Source of the DNA: Actinomycetota bacterium | Lineage (GTDB): Bacteria > Desulfobacterota > Deferrimicrobia > Deferrimicrobiales > Deferrimicrobiaceae | NCBI GenBank assembly: GCA_016844415.1 | Contig: JAENIX010000048.1 | Location: 1-6,722, forward strand | DNA: 6,722 nt | Direction of reading: 5' to 3' | Shown here: positions 1 to 6,172 of the stretch, in pieces | Layout of the letters: every line of letters begins with the position of its first letter | Position numbering within the stretch: position 1 is the first letter of the stretch | Translations under genes and position numbers: made by a program | The notes under the pieces: generated by a model | The model's input: only the letters and a program-made list of their open reading frames with translations | What the model was told of the DNA's origin: nothing | Database searches by the model: none

Positions 1-972
1 GACTGGAACGACGGCATGAACCTTGTGGGCGAACACGGCAAAGGGGAAAGCGTCTGGCTGGGATTTTTCCTGTATGAAGTGCTCCTGCGGTTCGCCGAGG
101 TCGCCCGCGCGCGCGGCGACCTGTCCTTCGCAGAACATTGCCGGAAAGAGGCGGGACAACTGCGCCTGGATATCGAGCAGAACGGATGGGACGGCGAGTG
201 GTATCGCCGCGCCTACTTCGACGACGGCTCGCCGCTCGGGTCGGCGGGCAATCCCGAATGCCGAATCGATTCGATTGCGCAAAGCTGGTCGGTTCTCTCC
301 GGGGCGGGCGATGCGAAGCGCTCGCGCATGGCGATGGAAGCGGTGGATCGGCGCCTCGTTCGCCGGGAAAACGCGCTGATCCAGCTCCTGGACCCGCCGT
401 TCGACAAGTCGGATATGAATCCCGGCTATATCAAAGGGTATGTACCGGGCGTGAGGGAAAACGGAGGACAGTACACTCATGGGGCAATCTGGGCGGCGAT
501 GGCGTTCGCGGCGTTGGGCGACAGCCGGCGGGCGTGGGAACTGCTGGCGATGATCAACCCGGTGAACCATTCCGGTTCTTCGGAAGGGATTGCGACCTAT
601 AAAGTGGAGCCGTACGTCGTCGCGGCCGACGTCTATGCGCTCTCGCCCCACGAGGGCCGCGGCGGATGGACGTGGTACACGGGCTCGGCCGGCTGGATGT
701 ACCGGCTGATCGTGGAATCCCTCCTGGGCATACGGCTGGAAGTGGATAAGCTGCGTTTCGCTCCGTGCCTCCCCGCGGACTGGAAGGCATTCAAGGTGTA
801 CTACCGGTATCGCGAGACGGTCTATGAAATCGATGTCCTGCAACGGTTTGACGGGAAAGGTGAGACGAGCGTTACGGTGGATGGGGTTCCGCAACCCGAC
901 CGGGCGATTCCCCTTGTCGACGACCGCCGGAACCATTCGGCCGAGGTGGTGATACACAATGCACGCAGTTAA
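1..972 (+). CDS. GH94 glycoside phosphorylase domain, C-terminal part of a cyclic beta-1,2-glucan synthase-like protein (5' truncated)
   Basis: The reading frame is open from base 1 and gives 323 residues before TAA at 970-972; the first Met codon (base 16) is internal, not the start. It opens with Asp-Trp-Asn-Asp-Gly, the GH94 motif that carries the general acid, followed by GESVWL. A Q-Y-T-H-G block (His at 478-480) and a W-Y-T-G-S-A-G-W block (Thr-Gly at 679-684) match the phosphate-binding positions known from chitobiose phosphorylase. A C-terminal beta-rich segment (L-R-F-A-P-C-L-P onward) is typical of the family end. In cyclic beta-1,2-glucan synthases (NdvB/ChvB, about 2,800 residues) this domain controls chain length by phosphorolysis; shorter cellobiose- or chitobiose-phosphorylase relatives also exist. 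The GESVWL and NPVNHS blocks favour the glucan-synthase type. Full length and the glycosyltransferase half cannot be seen. No clear terminator follows the gene. Confidence 0.88.
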   Translation, partial: DWNDGMNLVGEHGKGESVWLGFFLYEVLLRFAEVARARGDLSFAEHCRKEAGQLRLDIEQNGWDGEWYRRAYFDDGSPLGSAGNPECRIDSIAQSWSVLSGAGDAKRSRMAMEAVDRRLVRRENALIQLLDPPFDKSDMNPGYIKGYVPGVRENGGQYTHGAIWAAMAFAALGDSRRAWELLAMINPVNHSGSSEGIATYKVEPYVVAADVYALSPHEGRGGWTWYTGSAGWMYRLIVESLLGIRLEVDKLRFAPCLPADWKAFKVYYRYRETVYEIDVLQRFDGKGETSVTVDGVPQPDRAIPLVDDRRNHSAEVVIHNARS

Positions 973-1010
973 CACCATTCAAATGCCAAGGCGCGTTCAG
1001 GGGTTTCGGT

Positions 1011-1038
1011 TTGCATCCCATAACGCGGCAGGTATACT
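1011..1038 (+). promoter_or_regulatory. Candidate sigma70 promoter of the Cache-lipoprotein/mla operon
   Basis: A -35-like TTGCAT (1011-1016) and a -10-like TATACT (1033-1038) are separated by 16 bases. They lie in the 111-base gap after the GH94 gene. Transcription would start near 1045, leaving a leader of about 40 bases before the ATG at 1084. This is the only gap in the forward cluster large enough for a conventional promoter, so it probably drives all five genes down to 5218. No sigma54 -24/-12 pair was seen here. Confidence 0.6.
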
Positions 1039-1083
1039 GACAACGAAAAGCAATAAGAGCACATCAACACCGGAGCGAACCGG

Positions 1084-1626
1084 ATGACCGGCTTATACAG
1101 GACCCTCATATGCCTCCTGCTGACGTTGCCGCTCTTCTGTGGGTGCACGGGAACCGTCTCGTCGAAAAACCCTTCCGTCGCCGATCTCGGCAAGGATGTG
1201 GAAACAATCGCCCGCAGGATGGTCGGGTCCCTCGCCGAACCGATGTCCCGGGGTGACAGCGATGCCGTGGGCAGGATACTCGCGGCGGAAAGAAAGGCGC
1301 TCGGCGCGGGACGCGGCGGCGGGCTGTCGCAATTCATCGTCCTTGACCGGAAGGGAGTCGTATTGGTGTGCGACGTCCCCTTCGTGTGCGATGATGCGAG
1401 GGACTATTCCCGGACGGATCTCGTCTCGCGCGCCCTGAAAGGCAAGCAAGGCAGCCACGGCAAGATCTACGCTTCCAACAACAAGGAGATGTTCCTTGTC
1501 CTGACCCCGATCCCCGCGCAGGGCGAAAAGGACGGGTTGCTCGGCCTTCTCTTCGACGCGGAAACGCTGGCCCGCGAGCGCAAGGTGACCGAGAAGGAAT
1601 TCCTCGCCATGAAATTCTCCATCTGA
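1084..1626 (+). CDS. Putative lipoprotein with a stand-alone Cache-like sensor domain
   Basis: The product is 180 residues. GGAG at 1072-1075 lies 8 bases before the ATG and supports this start. The N-terminus is a lipoprotein-type signal: Arg6, a hydrophobic stretch 8-18, then F-C-G-C with Cys21 as the likely lipidated residue (a slightly atypical lipobox, with Cys at -2). Residues 35-70 look like one long helix. Residues 82-162 follow the pattern of a Cache domain: F-I-V-L-D-R-K-G-V-V-L, then D-Y-S-R-T-D-L-V-S-R-A-L-K-G-K, then L-T-P-I-P and G-L-L-G-L-L. Cache domains normally bind small ligands in the extracytoplasmic part of chemoreceptors and histidine kinases, but this protein has no second membrane segment or signalling domain. 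Cys96 and Cys102 could form a disulfide. It starts the operon and ends 9 bases before the permease gene. The exact role is unknown; Cache assignment is by pattern only. Confidence 0.75.
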   Translation: MTGLYRTLICLLLTLPLFCGCTGTVSSKNPSVADLGKDVETIARRMVGSLAEPMSRGDSDAVGRILAAERKALGAGRGGGLSQFIVLDRKGVVLVCDVPFVCDDARDYSRTDLVSRALKGKQGSHGKIYASNNKEMFLVLTPIPAQGEKDGLLGLLFDAETLARERKVTEKEFLAMKFSI

Positions 1627-1635
1627 ACGGAGCCG

Positions 1636-2787
1636 ATGTCCCGGAACGAATCGTCCGATAAGGGGTACGGCCTATCCTCCGAAGGGAGCCCGGGCGGGGC
1701 CGCGGTCTTCTCCCTTTCGGGGCGGCTGACCCTGGCCTCGCTCGAGGCGTTCCGCCGGGAGGCGGCGGCCCTCATCGACGCGCTCGCGCCTTCATCCCTG
1801 TCTCTCGAACTTTCCGGGCTATCGTCCCTGGACAGCGCCGGCGCGCTTGGCCTTCTCCGGTTGCAGGCCGAAGCCACTCAGCGGGGGATCCCGGTCGCCG
1901 TGGCGGGGAACAGCGAGCAGGCGGGGCGCCTCCTCGCGCTTGTGGGGGAACGGACGAAGCGGGGAAAGGATCCTCTCCCTGCCGCGGCGAGCCCTGGATT
2001 TTTCGAGGAGATCGGCGGGAACATGGTTTCCCTGATGCACGGGCTCGTCGACGATATATCTTTCCAGGGGGAACTCCTCTTCGACACGATCCGGGGGTGC
2101 CTCAACCCCCGGTCGGTACGTTGGAAGGACGTCCTCTTCTATATGCGCCGTGCCGGCGTGAACGGCCTTCCCATCGTCGGGCTGATCAGCTTCCTTCTCG
2201 GTTTCATCATTGCTTTCATGTCATCTCTCCAACTTAAGCAGTTCGGGGCGAACCTGTTCGTGGCCGACCTGGTGGCTATCGCCGTGGTCCGGGAGCTCGG
2301 GCCGATCATGACCGCGATCCTCGTGGCGGGACGCTCTGGGTCGGCGTTCGCCGCCGAAATAGGGACGATGCAGGTGAACGAGGAGGTCGACGCGCTCGCC
2401 ACGATGGGATTCGATCCGATGCTGTTCCTTTCAGTCCCCAAGCTGCTGGCCATGCTCGCGATCCTGCCCGTACTCACCATCTATGCCGACATTCTGGGCA
2501 TACTCGGCGGGCTCGTCATCGGCGTGACCGCGCTGGACCTGACCTTCCGGTCGTACATGGCGGAGACGCACAGCGTCCTCTCCGCCACCGTGATATTCGC
2601 AAGCCTCATCAAGACGGTGGCCTTTGCCGTCCTCATCGCCACCGTCGGGTGCCAGCGCGGCTTCCGCGTGCAGGGCGGGGCCGACGCGGTCGGCGCGGCG
2701 GCGACCTCCGCCGTGGTCACAGCCATCTTCCTCATCATAATCGCGGACTCGGTGTTCGCCGTGATCCTGCAATACCTCGGCATATGA
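1636..2787 (+). CDS. mlaE: MlaE-family lipid ABC transporter permease with N-terminal STAS domain
   Basis: This 383-residue product is a fusion. Residues about 20-110 form a STAS domain like MlaB, with the D-S-A-G loop at 66-69; Ser67 is at the position of the phosphorylated Ser in SpoIIAA and of Thr52 in E. coli MlaB. Residues about 130-383 are a complete MlaE permease (the E. coli protein is about 260 residues): hydrophobic segments near 178-200, 205-232, 263-300 and 315-383, the V-R-E-L-G-P-I-M-T-A-I-L-V-A-G-R-S-G core at 218-235, and the family ending A-D-A-V-G-A-A-A-T and I-I-I-A-D-S-V-F. MlaE forms the inner-membrane lipid channel and binds MlaF and MlaD. A GGAG at 1629-1632 is only 3 bases from the ATG, which is short, so a slightly different start is possible. 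The gene overlaps mlaF by four bases (ATGA, 2784-2787), which suggests translational coupling. Confidence 0.95.
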   Translation: MSRNESSDKGYGLSSEGSPGGAAVFSLSGRLTLASLEAFRREAAALIDALAPSSLSLELSGLSSLDSAGALGLLRLQAEATQRGIPVAVAGNSEQAGRLLALVGERTKRGKDPLPAAASPGFFEEIGGNMVSLMHGLVDDISFQGELLFDTIRGCLNPRSVRWKDVLFYMRRAGVNGLPIVGLISFLLGFIIAFMSSLQLKQFGANLFVADLVAIAVVRELGPIMTAILVAGRSGSAFAAEIGTMQVNEEVDALATMGFDPMLFLSVPKLLAMLAILPVLTIYADILGILGGLVIGVTALDLTFRSYMAETHSVLSATVIFASLIKTVAFAVLIATVGCQRGFRVQGGADAVGAAATSAVVTAIFLIIIADSVFAVILQYLGI

Positions 2788-3566
2788 CCTTATCTCCCCT
2801 GCAACCGGGAACTCCGGTCATCGAAGTGGAAGGGCTCACGGCGGGATACGGCGACCGGGTCATTTTCCGGGACGTCTCCTTCCGCATCTACGCCGGGGAG
2901 GTGTTCGTCATCCTTGGCGGGAGCGGCTGCGGGAAGTCCACGCTCCTGAAAATCCTGATCGGCCTGTTGCCGCCCATGGCGGGGTCGATCCGCGTCCTCG
3001 GCCAGGACATCTCCTCCGGCGGGGAAAAGGAGATGGAAGCGGTCCGGCGGCATATCGGGGTCCTCTTCCAGGCCGGGGGCCTGCTCAATTCCATGTCCGT
3101 CGGGGAGAACGTGGCCCTTCCCATGTCGGAGCACACGGACCTGTCCCCCGAAACGATCCAGGAGCTTGTCCGGATGAAGCTCGCGCTTGTGGACCTTTCC
3201 CAGGCCGTCGACCTTCTCCCGTCGGAGATCTCCGGGGGGATGAAAAAACGGGCGGGGCTGGCGCGGGCGCTGGCCCTGGACCCGCCGCTCCTCTTCCTCG
3301 ACGAGCCGTCGGCTGGGCTGGACCCGGTCACTTCCCTGGAGCTGGATCTGCTGATCATGAGCATAAACGAGGGGACGGGGAGTACAATGGTCGTCGTCAC
3401 CCACGAGCTCAACTCGATCTTCCGGATCGCCCACCGGGTCATCTTCCTCGACCGGGACGGGATGGGGATCATCGCGGAAGGGGATCCAAGGGTGTTGCGC
3501 GATACGTCGCGCGACCCCCGCGTGTCCAACTTCCTCAATCGCCGCACGGCGTCGCAAAACGGCTGA
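2784..3566 (+). CDS. mlaF: MlaF-family lipid ABC transporter ATP-binding protein
   Basis: The 260-residue product is a complete ABC ATPase. It has Walker A G-G-S-G-C-G-K-S-T (45-53, Lys51), the Q-loop in L-F-Q-A-G-G-L (Gln96), the signature I-S-G-G-M-K-K-R (149-156), Walker B L-L-F-L-D-E-P (169-175, Glu174) and the switch His in V-T-H-E (His207). A Met in place of Gln after S-G-G is characteristic of the MlaF group. It powers the lipid transporter from the cytoplasmic side of MlaE. The reading frame is open further upstream, with an ATG at 2649, but that would run about 45 codons into the permease gene. The ATG at 2784, inside the ATGA overlap with the mlaE stop, gives the normal family length (E. 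coli MlaF is about 269). All catalytic residues are present, so it should be active. Confidence 0.96.
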   Translation: MTLSPLQPGTPVIEVEGLTAGYGDRVIFRDVSFRIYAGEVFVILGGSGCGKSTLLKILIGLLPPMAGSIRVLGQDISSGGEKEMEAVRRHIGVLFQAGGLLNSMSVGENVALPMSEHTDLSPETIQELVRMKLALVDLSQAVDLLPSEISGGMKKRAGLARALALDPPLLFLDEPSAGLDPVTSLELDLLIMSINEGTGSTMVVVTHELNSIFRIAHRVIFLDRDGMGIIAEGDPRVLRDTSRDPRVSNFLNRRTASQNG

Positions 3567-3578
3567 AGGAGAGGATCG

Positions 3579-4556
3579 GTGGCGACAAAAACTTCCTATT
3601 TCCTCGTCGGCCTCTTCGTTTTCCTGGGGCTGGTGCTCGGGACCGTCCTGATCATCTGGGTCGGCGCTTCCCGTTACTTCGAGCCCGGACGAAAGTACGT
3701 CACCTTCTTCGACGAGTCCGTGCAGGGTCTCCAGAAGGACTCGATCGTCAAGTACCGCGGCGTGGACGTCGGCCGGGTGGAGCAGATCCGGGTGGCGCCG
3801 GACAACCGCCTGATCGAGGTGGTGATGAAGATCGAACTCACGGAGGACATCCGCAAGGGCATGGCGGCTGAGCTCAAGACCGCGGGGATCACCGGGATCG
3901 TATTCGTCGAGCTGGCCCGGATCGACCCGGGGGAGAAGGTGACGTCCCCGAAGATCACCTTCGCCACCGAGCACCCCGTGATCCCGTCCCGCACCTCCAC
4001 CATGCAGAGGATCTTCGCCAAGATCGAGGAGATGGTCGAGAAGTTCAAGGACGTGGACTTCGCGGGGGTGTCGGACCAGGCCAAGGCCGCCGGAATGGCG
4101 GCGGAACGGTTCTTCGACGGTCCCCGGACGCGGACCCTTCTGGATAACCTGGAGCGCGCATCACGGCGGGTCGACGAAACGATCGTCCGGGTCGACAACG
4201 TCCTTTCGGGGGACCTCGAGGCGGCGGGACGGCTTATCGCCAAGATCGAGAAGGATTTCGATGGCGCGCAGATCCCCGACCGGTCGATGGAGGCGAAAGA
4301 GGTGCTGGCGGAGGCCCGCGCGCTGCTCGCGGAAGCACGCCGGGAGCTTAAGGAAATGAGGTTGACGGAAACCGGGCAGGCGGCGGCCCGGATTGCAGAG
4401 GAGCTGGAGGGCCAGCAGCAGGCGATGGCGCCCGCGCTGCGGGAGACGATGGAGAACCTGCGCCGGACGTCCGACGAGCTCAAGTCGCTTATCGAACGGC
4501 TTCGTGCCGCGCCGTCAGAGGTGATCTTCGGCCAGCCGCCCCCGAGGCGGCAATGA
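3579..4556 (+). CDS. mlaD: MCE-domain (MlaD-like) protein with extended helical C-terminus
   Basis: The product is 325 residues from a GTG start; AAGGAG at 3566-3571 lies 7 bases upstream and fixes it. Residues 7-29 are one hydrophobic membrane anchor, and the MCE domain covers about 37-115 (F-F-D-E-S-V-Q-G-L, V-K-Y-R-G-V-D-V-G-R-V, and G-I-T-G-I-V-F-V-E-L). MCE domains form hexameric rings that pass lipids between membranes. E. coli MlaD is only about 183 residues. Here a further 200 residues, largely helical with Ala/Leu/Glu/Arg heptad-like patterns (about 142-310), follow the domain and end in P-S-E-V-I-F-G-Q-P-P-P (312-322), resembling the tail of longer single-MCE proteins. The helices could form a tube extending across the periplasm, as the C-terminal helices of PqiB do; this is inference. 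The gene follows mlaF by 12 bases and overlaps the next gene's possible upstream ATG. Confidence 0.93.
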   Translation: MATKTSYFLVGLFVFLGLVLGTVLIIWVGASRYFEPGRKYVTFFDESVQGLQKDSIVKYRGVDVGRVEQIRVAPDNRLIEVVMKIELTEDIRKGMAAELKTAGITGIVFVELARIDPGEKVTSPKITFATEHPVIPSRTSTMQRIFAKIEEMVEKFKDVDFAGVSDQAKAAGMAAERFFDGPRTRTLLDNLERASRRVDETIVRVDNVLSGDLEAAGRLIAKIEKDFDGAQIPDRSMEAKEVLAEARALLAEARRELKEMRLTETGQAAARIAEELEGQQQAMAPALRETMENLRRTSDELKSLIERLRAAPSEVIFGQPPPRRQ

Positions 4557-4560
4557 CGCC

Positions 4561-4568
4561 GGGAGGTG
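4561..4568 (+). promoter_or_regulatory. Ribosome binding site deciding the auxiliary lipoprotein start
   Basis: GGGAGGTG lies 5 bases before the ATG at 4574. It favours that start over the in-frame ATG at 4553, which overlaps the mlaD stop codon as ATGA but has no comparable Shine-Dalgarno sequence in front of it. Confidence 0.6.
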
Positions 4569-4573
4569 AAGGG

Positions 4574-5218
4574 ATGGGGATTCGTCGCATGGCGTGGATC
4601 GCGGCGGCGCTGTTGCTACTGCCGGGGTGCTTCAAGCTGGGAAAGGCGCCGGATCCAGAGGAGCGGTACGTTCTGGAATACCGGTCGCCGGGGCTTCCCG
4701 GGGCCGCCCCGCTGTCCGGCGCGATCCGGGTCGGACGTTTCGGCGCGGCCGAGTCGCTCAAGACGACCCGGATGGTCTACCGGGTGGAGACGTTCCGCAA
4801 AGAGACGGACTTCTATAACCGGTGGGCGGTCACCCCCGAGTCCCTCGTCACCGATTTCCTCCTTCGGGATTTCCGGCGCGCCGGCCCGTTCCGCGCGATC
4901 TTCGCCGAAGGCGAACCGCAAACGGCGCGTTTCCTCGTTCGGGGGTATCTGGAAGCGTTCGAGGAGACCGACGGCCAGAGCGGCCGGTCGGCGTCCCTCG
5001 CCGCCACGGTGACCCTCTTCGATCTTTCCAGGAAGGAAGTCCCGGAGCGGATCATTTTCCAGAAGGAGTACCGGTTCGAGGAGCCGCTTCCGGAAAAAAC
5101 GGCGCGCGGGCTTGCGCGGGCGATGAGCCTTGCCGCGGAGCGGTTCTCCGGGCAGCTTGTGCGGGACGTGCATGAAGCGGCCGTACGCCGGGAAACGGAA
5201 GAAACGCCCGCCCGTTAG
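4574..5218 (+). CDS. PqiC-like ABC transport auxiliary lipoprotein (ABC_trans_aux family)
   Basis: From ATG 4574 the product is 214 residues. The start is chosen because a strong ribosome binding site (4561-4568) precedes it and it yields a compact lipoprotein signal, M-G-I-R-R followed by a hydrophobic stretch and L-P-G-C, with Cys19 as the lipidated residue. Starting at 4553 would add seven residues. The body matches the ABC-type transport auxiliary family: R-Y-V-L-E-Y near residue 31, the M-V-Y-R segment near 67, then R-W-A-V-T-P-E-S-L-V-T-D-F-L (83-96) and a paired-strand C-terminal half ending in a helix. PqiC of E. coli, in the same family, is an outer-membrane lipoprotein that docks with the PqiB MCE tube; a like role here for the extended MCE protein is inferred from position. 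This is the last gene of the forward cluster. No MlaC gene follows. Confidence 0.85.
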   Translation: MGIRRMAWIAAALLLLPGCFKLGKAPDPEERYVLEYRSPGLPGAAPLSGAIRVGRFGAAESLKTTRMVYRVETFRKETDFYNRWAVTPESLVTDFLLRDFRRAGPFRAIFAEGEPQTARFLVRGYLEAFEETDGQSGRSASLAATVTLFDLSRKEVPERIIFQKEYRFEEPLPEKTARGLARAMSLAAERFSGQLVRDVHEAAVRRETEETPAR

Positions 5219-5222
5219 GTCC

Positions 5223-5249
5223 GGCGGCGGAGGGTGGTGACGGGCCGCC
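5223..5249. terminator. Weak candidate terminator hairpin between convergent genes
   Basis: In the 52-base gap between the converging stop codons, GGCGGC (5223-5228) and GCCGCC (5244-5249) can form a perfect 6-bp GC stem with a 15-base loop. No T-run follows on either strand, so it is not a classical intrinsic terminator; it may only slow polymerase or mean nothing in GC-rich DNA. Confidence 0.2.
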
Positions 5250-5270
5250 CATGGCCTCCTACCGGGAAAA

Positions 5271-6011
5271 TCAGTAAAGGTCTCTGAAAGGAACCTTTGC
5301 GTATCCTTTCGGCTCCCTGAAGACATCCGCGGAAATATCCTTCCTCTCCGCCTTCGTCACCTCCTGGGCGTACCCCGATTCCTTGCCGAGGGTCCTCATC
5401 GGGTACCCGCTTTCGAAGATCTTCGCGTACTCCGGGTCCTCCACCTCCGGCTTGAAGGCCGTCCCCATCTTTTTGAGGTCGCGCTCCAGGTCCTCGAACT
5501 CCTTCATAACCTTGTTGCCCATCTCGGAGGCCAGGTCGATCCTGCGGGTTACCCAGATCTCTTCAGAGAGCTTGCCGCCGACGGAAACCCTGTAGCCGTC
5601 GCATGCGTAACCTGCTACGGTCGCACCCGGCCCCTTGCTCACGGTTACCTTCCCGCGCGGACCGGCAGACTGGCCGGGGACCTGAATCCCCATCTTCTTC
5701 ATTTCCTCCATGGCCGCGCTCGCCTGCCCCATCGACTCGCGCATGAACTGCTTGAACTCATCGAAGGTCATCGAGCTGTATTTCCGCTGTTTCGTGTCGA
5801 TCCAAAGGATCCGGCGTTCGGTGAAATCCATGATGTGGGCGTGGTCGCCCCCCTCCGAACGGATCTTCTCCTTCTGGAACCAGGTCGTCTCCTGCGACGT
5901 TCCCATGCCGCCGCGTGACTCGGCCTGGATCACCCAGCCGGCCTCCGCCGTCCCGAGGAACAGGACCAGCCCGAGGATACCCGCCCATAGAATCACTCCC
6001 CGTCCCTTCAT
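5271..6011 (-). CDS. Exported DUF4412-like protein of unknown function
   Basis: The product is 246 residues on the minus strand. A purine-rich AAAGGGGGAAG just before the ATG (about 6013-6023) supports the start. Residues 1-24 are a Sec signal peptide (Lys2 and Arg4, hydrophobic core 6-20, cleavage after A-E-A), so the mature protein is periplasmic or outer-membrane-facing. It has no lipobox or further membrane segments. The mature N-terminal half has the look of the DUF4412 family: W-F-Q-K-E-K-I-R-S-E-G (44-54), I-M-D-F-T-E-R-R-I-L-W-I-D (60-72) and K-Y-S-S-M (77-81), a beta-sheet pattern recalling LolA-type lipid-binding folds. A second part (about 132-160, with a single Cys137) and a charged helical segment (161-190) follow. 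Its position tail-to-tail with a lipid-transport operon is suggestive, but it is a separate transcription unit. Family assignment is from memory of the pattern. Confidence 0.8.
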   Translation of the reverse strand: MKGRGVILWAGILGLVLFLGTAEAGWVIQAESRGGMGTSQETTWFQKEKIRSEGGDHAHIMDFTERRILWIDTKQRKYSSMTFDEFKQFMRESMGQASAAMEEMKKMGIQVPGQSAGPRGKVTVSKGPGATVAGYACDGYRVSVGGKLSEEIWVTRRIDLASEMGNKVMKEFEDLERDLKKMGTAFKPEVEDPEYAKIFESGYPMRTLGKESGYAQEVTKAERKDISADVFREPKGYAKVPFRDLY

Positions 6012-6077
6012 ACTTCCCCCTTTCTCTTTCGCGCAGTCCGGCCGAAGTGTCCTGCGTAAGATGAAGAAATGCTAATC

Positions 6078-6106
6078 ATTATAATATCGCTGTTGCTCCA
6101 TGTCTG
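6078..6106 (-). promoter_or_regulatory. Candidate sigma70 promoter of the DUF4412-like gene
   Basis: Reading the minus strand, a perfect TATAAT -10 (forward bases 6078-6083) is preceded by CAGACA (forward 6101-6106, four of six matches to TTGACA) with a 17-base spacer. Transcription would begin near 6071, giving a leader of about 60 bases before the ATG at 6011. This is an AT-rich island in otherwise GC-rich sequence, which strengthens the call. Confidence 0.6.
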
Positions 6107-6136
6107 CTCTGATGCCGGATTTTCGTTGATTTCCGA

Positions 6137-6164
6137 TTGCGGCCCCCCCCGGGCTCGATATACT
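6137..6164 (+). promoter_or_regulatory. Candidate promoter of the FecR-domain gene with C8 tract in its spacer
   Basis: TTGCGG (6137-6142) and TATACT (6159-6164) are 16 bases apart, the same spacing and the same TATACTGA -10 region as the promoter at 1011-1038. The spacer begins with eight consecutive Cs. Transcription would start near 6171, leaving a leader of about 87 bases before the ATG at 6258. The -35 match is only partial (four of six), so confidence is moderate. Confidence 0.45.
6143..6150 (+). repeat. Homopolymer tract of eight C residues
   Basis: Eight consecutive Cs follow GG and precede GGG. The tract lies entirely between the candidate -35 and -10 boxes of the FecR-domain gene, where a change in length would alter promoter spacing. 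It could also be a site of sequencing length error. Confidence 0.9.
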
Positions 6165-6172
6165 GATGGCCA

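Noticed and set aside
973..1010. Terminator after the GH94 gene
   Set aside because: No stem of useful length followed by a T-run was found in this stretch.
2649..2783. Upstream extension of mlaF to the ATG at 2649
   Set aside because: The extra 45 residues are Arg/Gly-rich and lie inside the mlaE coding sequence. The ATGA start at 2784 gives normal MlaF length.
2790..3974. 394-codon open frame on the minus strand across mlaF and the start of mlaD
   Set aside because: It is antisense to two genes with all family motifs intact. Its composition (many His, Asp, Arg, Pro) is that expected of a shadow frame in GC-rich DNA, and no domain is recognisable.
3674..4483. 269-codon minus-strand frame opposite the MCE gene
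   Set aside because: Its Ser/Arg-rich composition with repeated short patterns mirrors the helical Ala/Glu codons of the real gene on the other strand.
4553..4573. ATG at 4553 as the start of the auxiliary lipoprotein
   Set aside because: It is possible because it overlaps the mlaD stop, but the ATG at 4574 has a far better ribosome binding site and gives a standard lipoprotein signal. Kept as the alternative.
4616..5326. 236-codon minus-strand frame opposite the auxiliary lipoprotein
   Set aside because: It is a shadow of the lipoprotein gene, with Arg/Pro-rich composition, no motif, and overlap of the convergent gene's end.
6080..6085. TATAAT on the forward strand as a -10 box for the FecR-domain gene
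   Set aside because: It arises from the near-palindrome ATTATAAT. No acceptable -35 lies 16-18 bases upstream on the forward strand, whereas the minus-strand reading has one.
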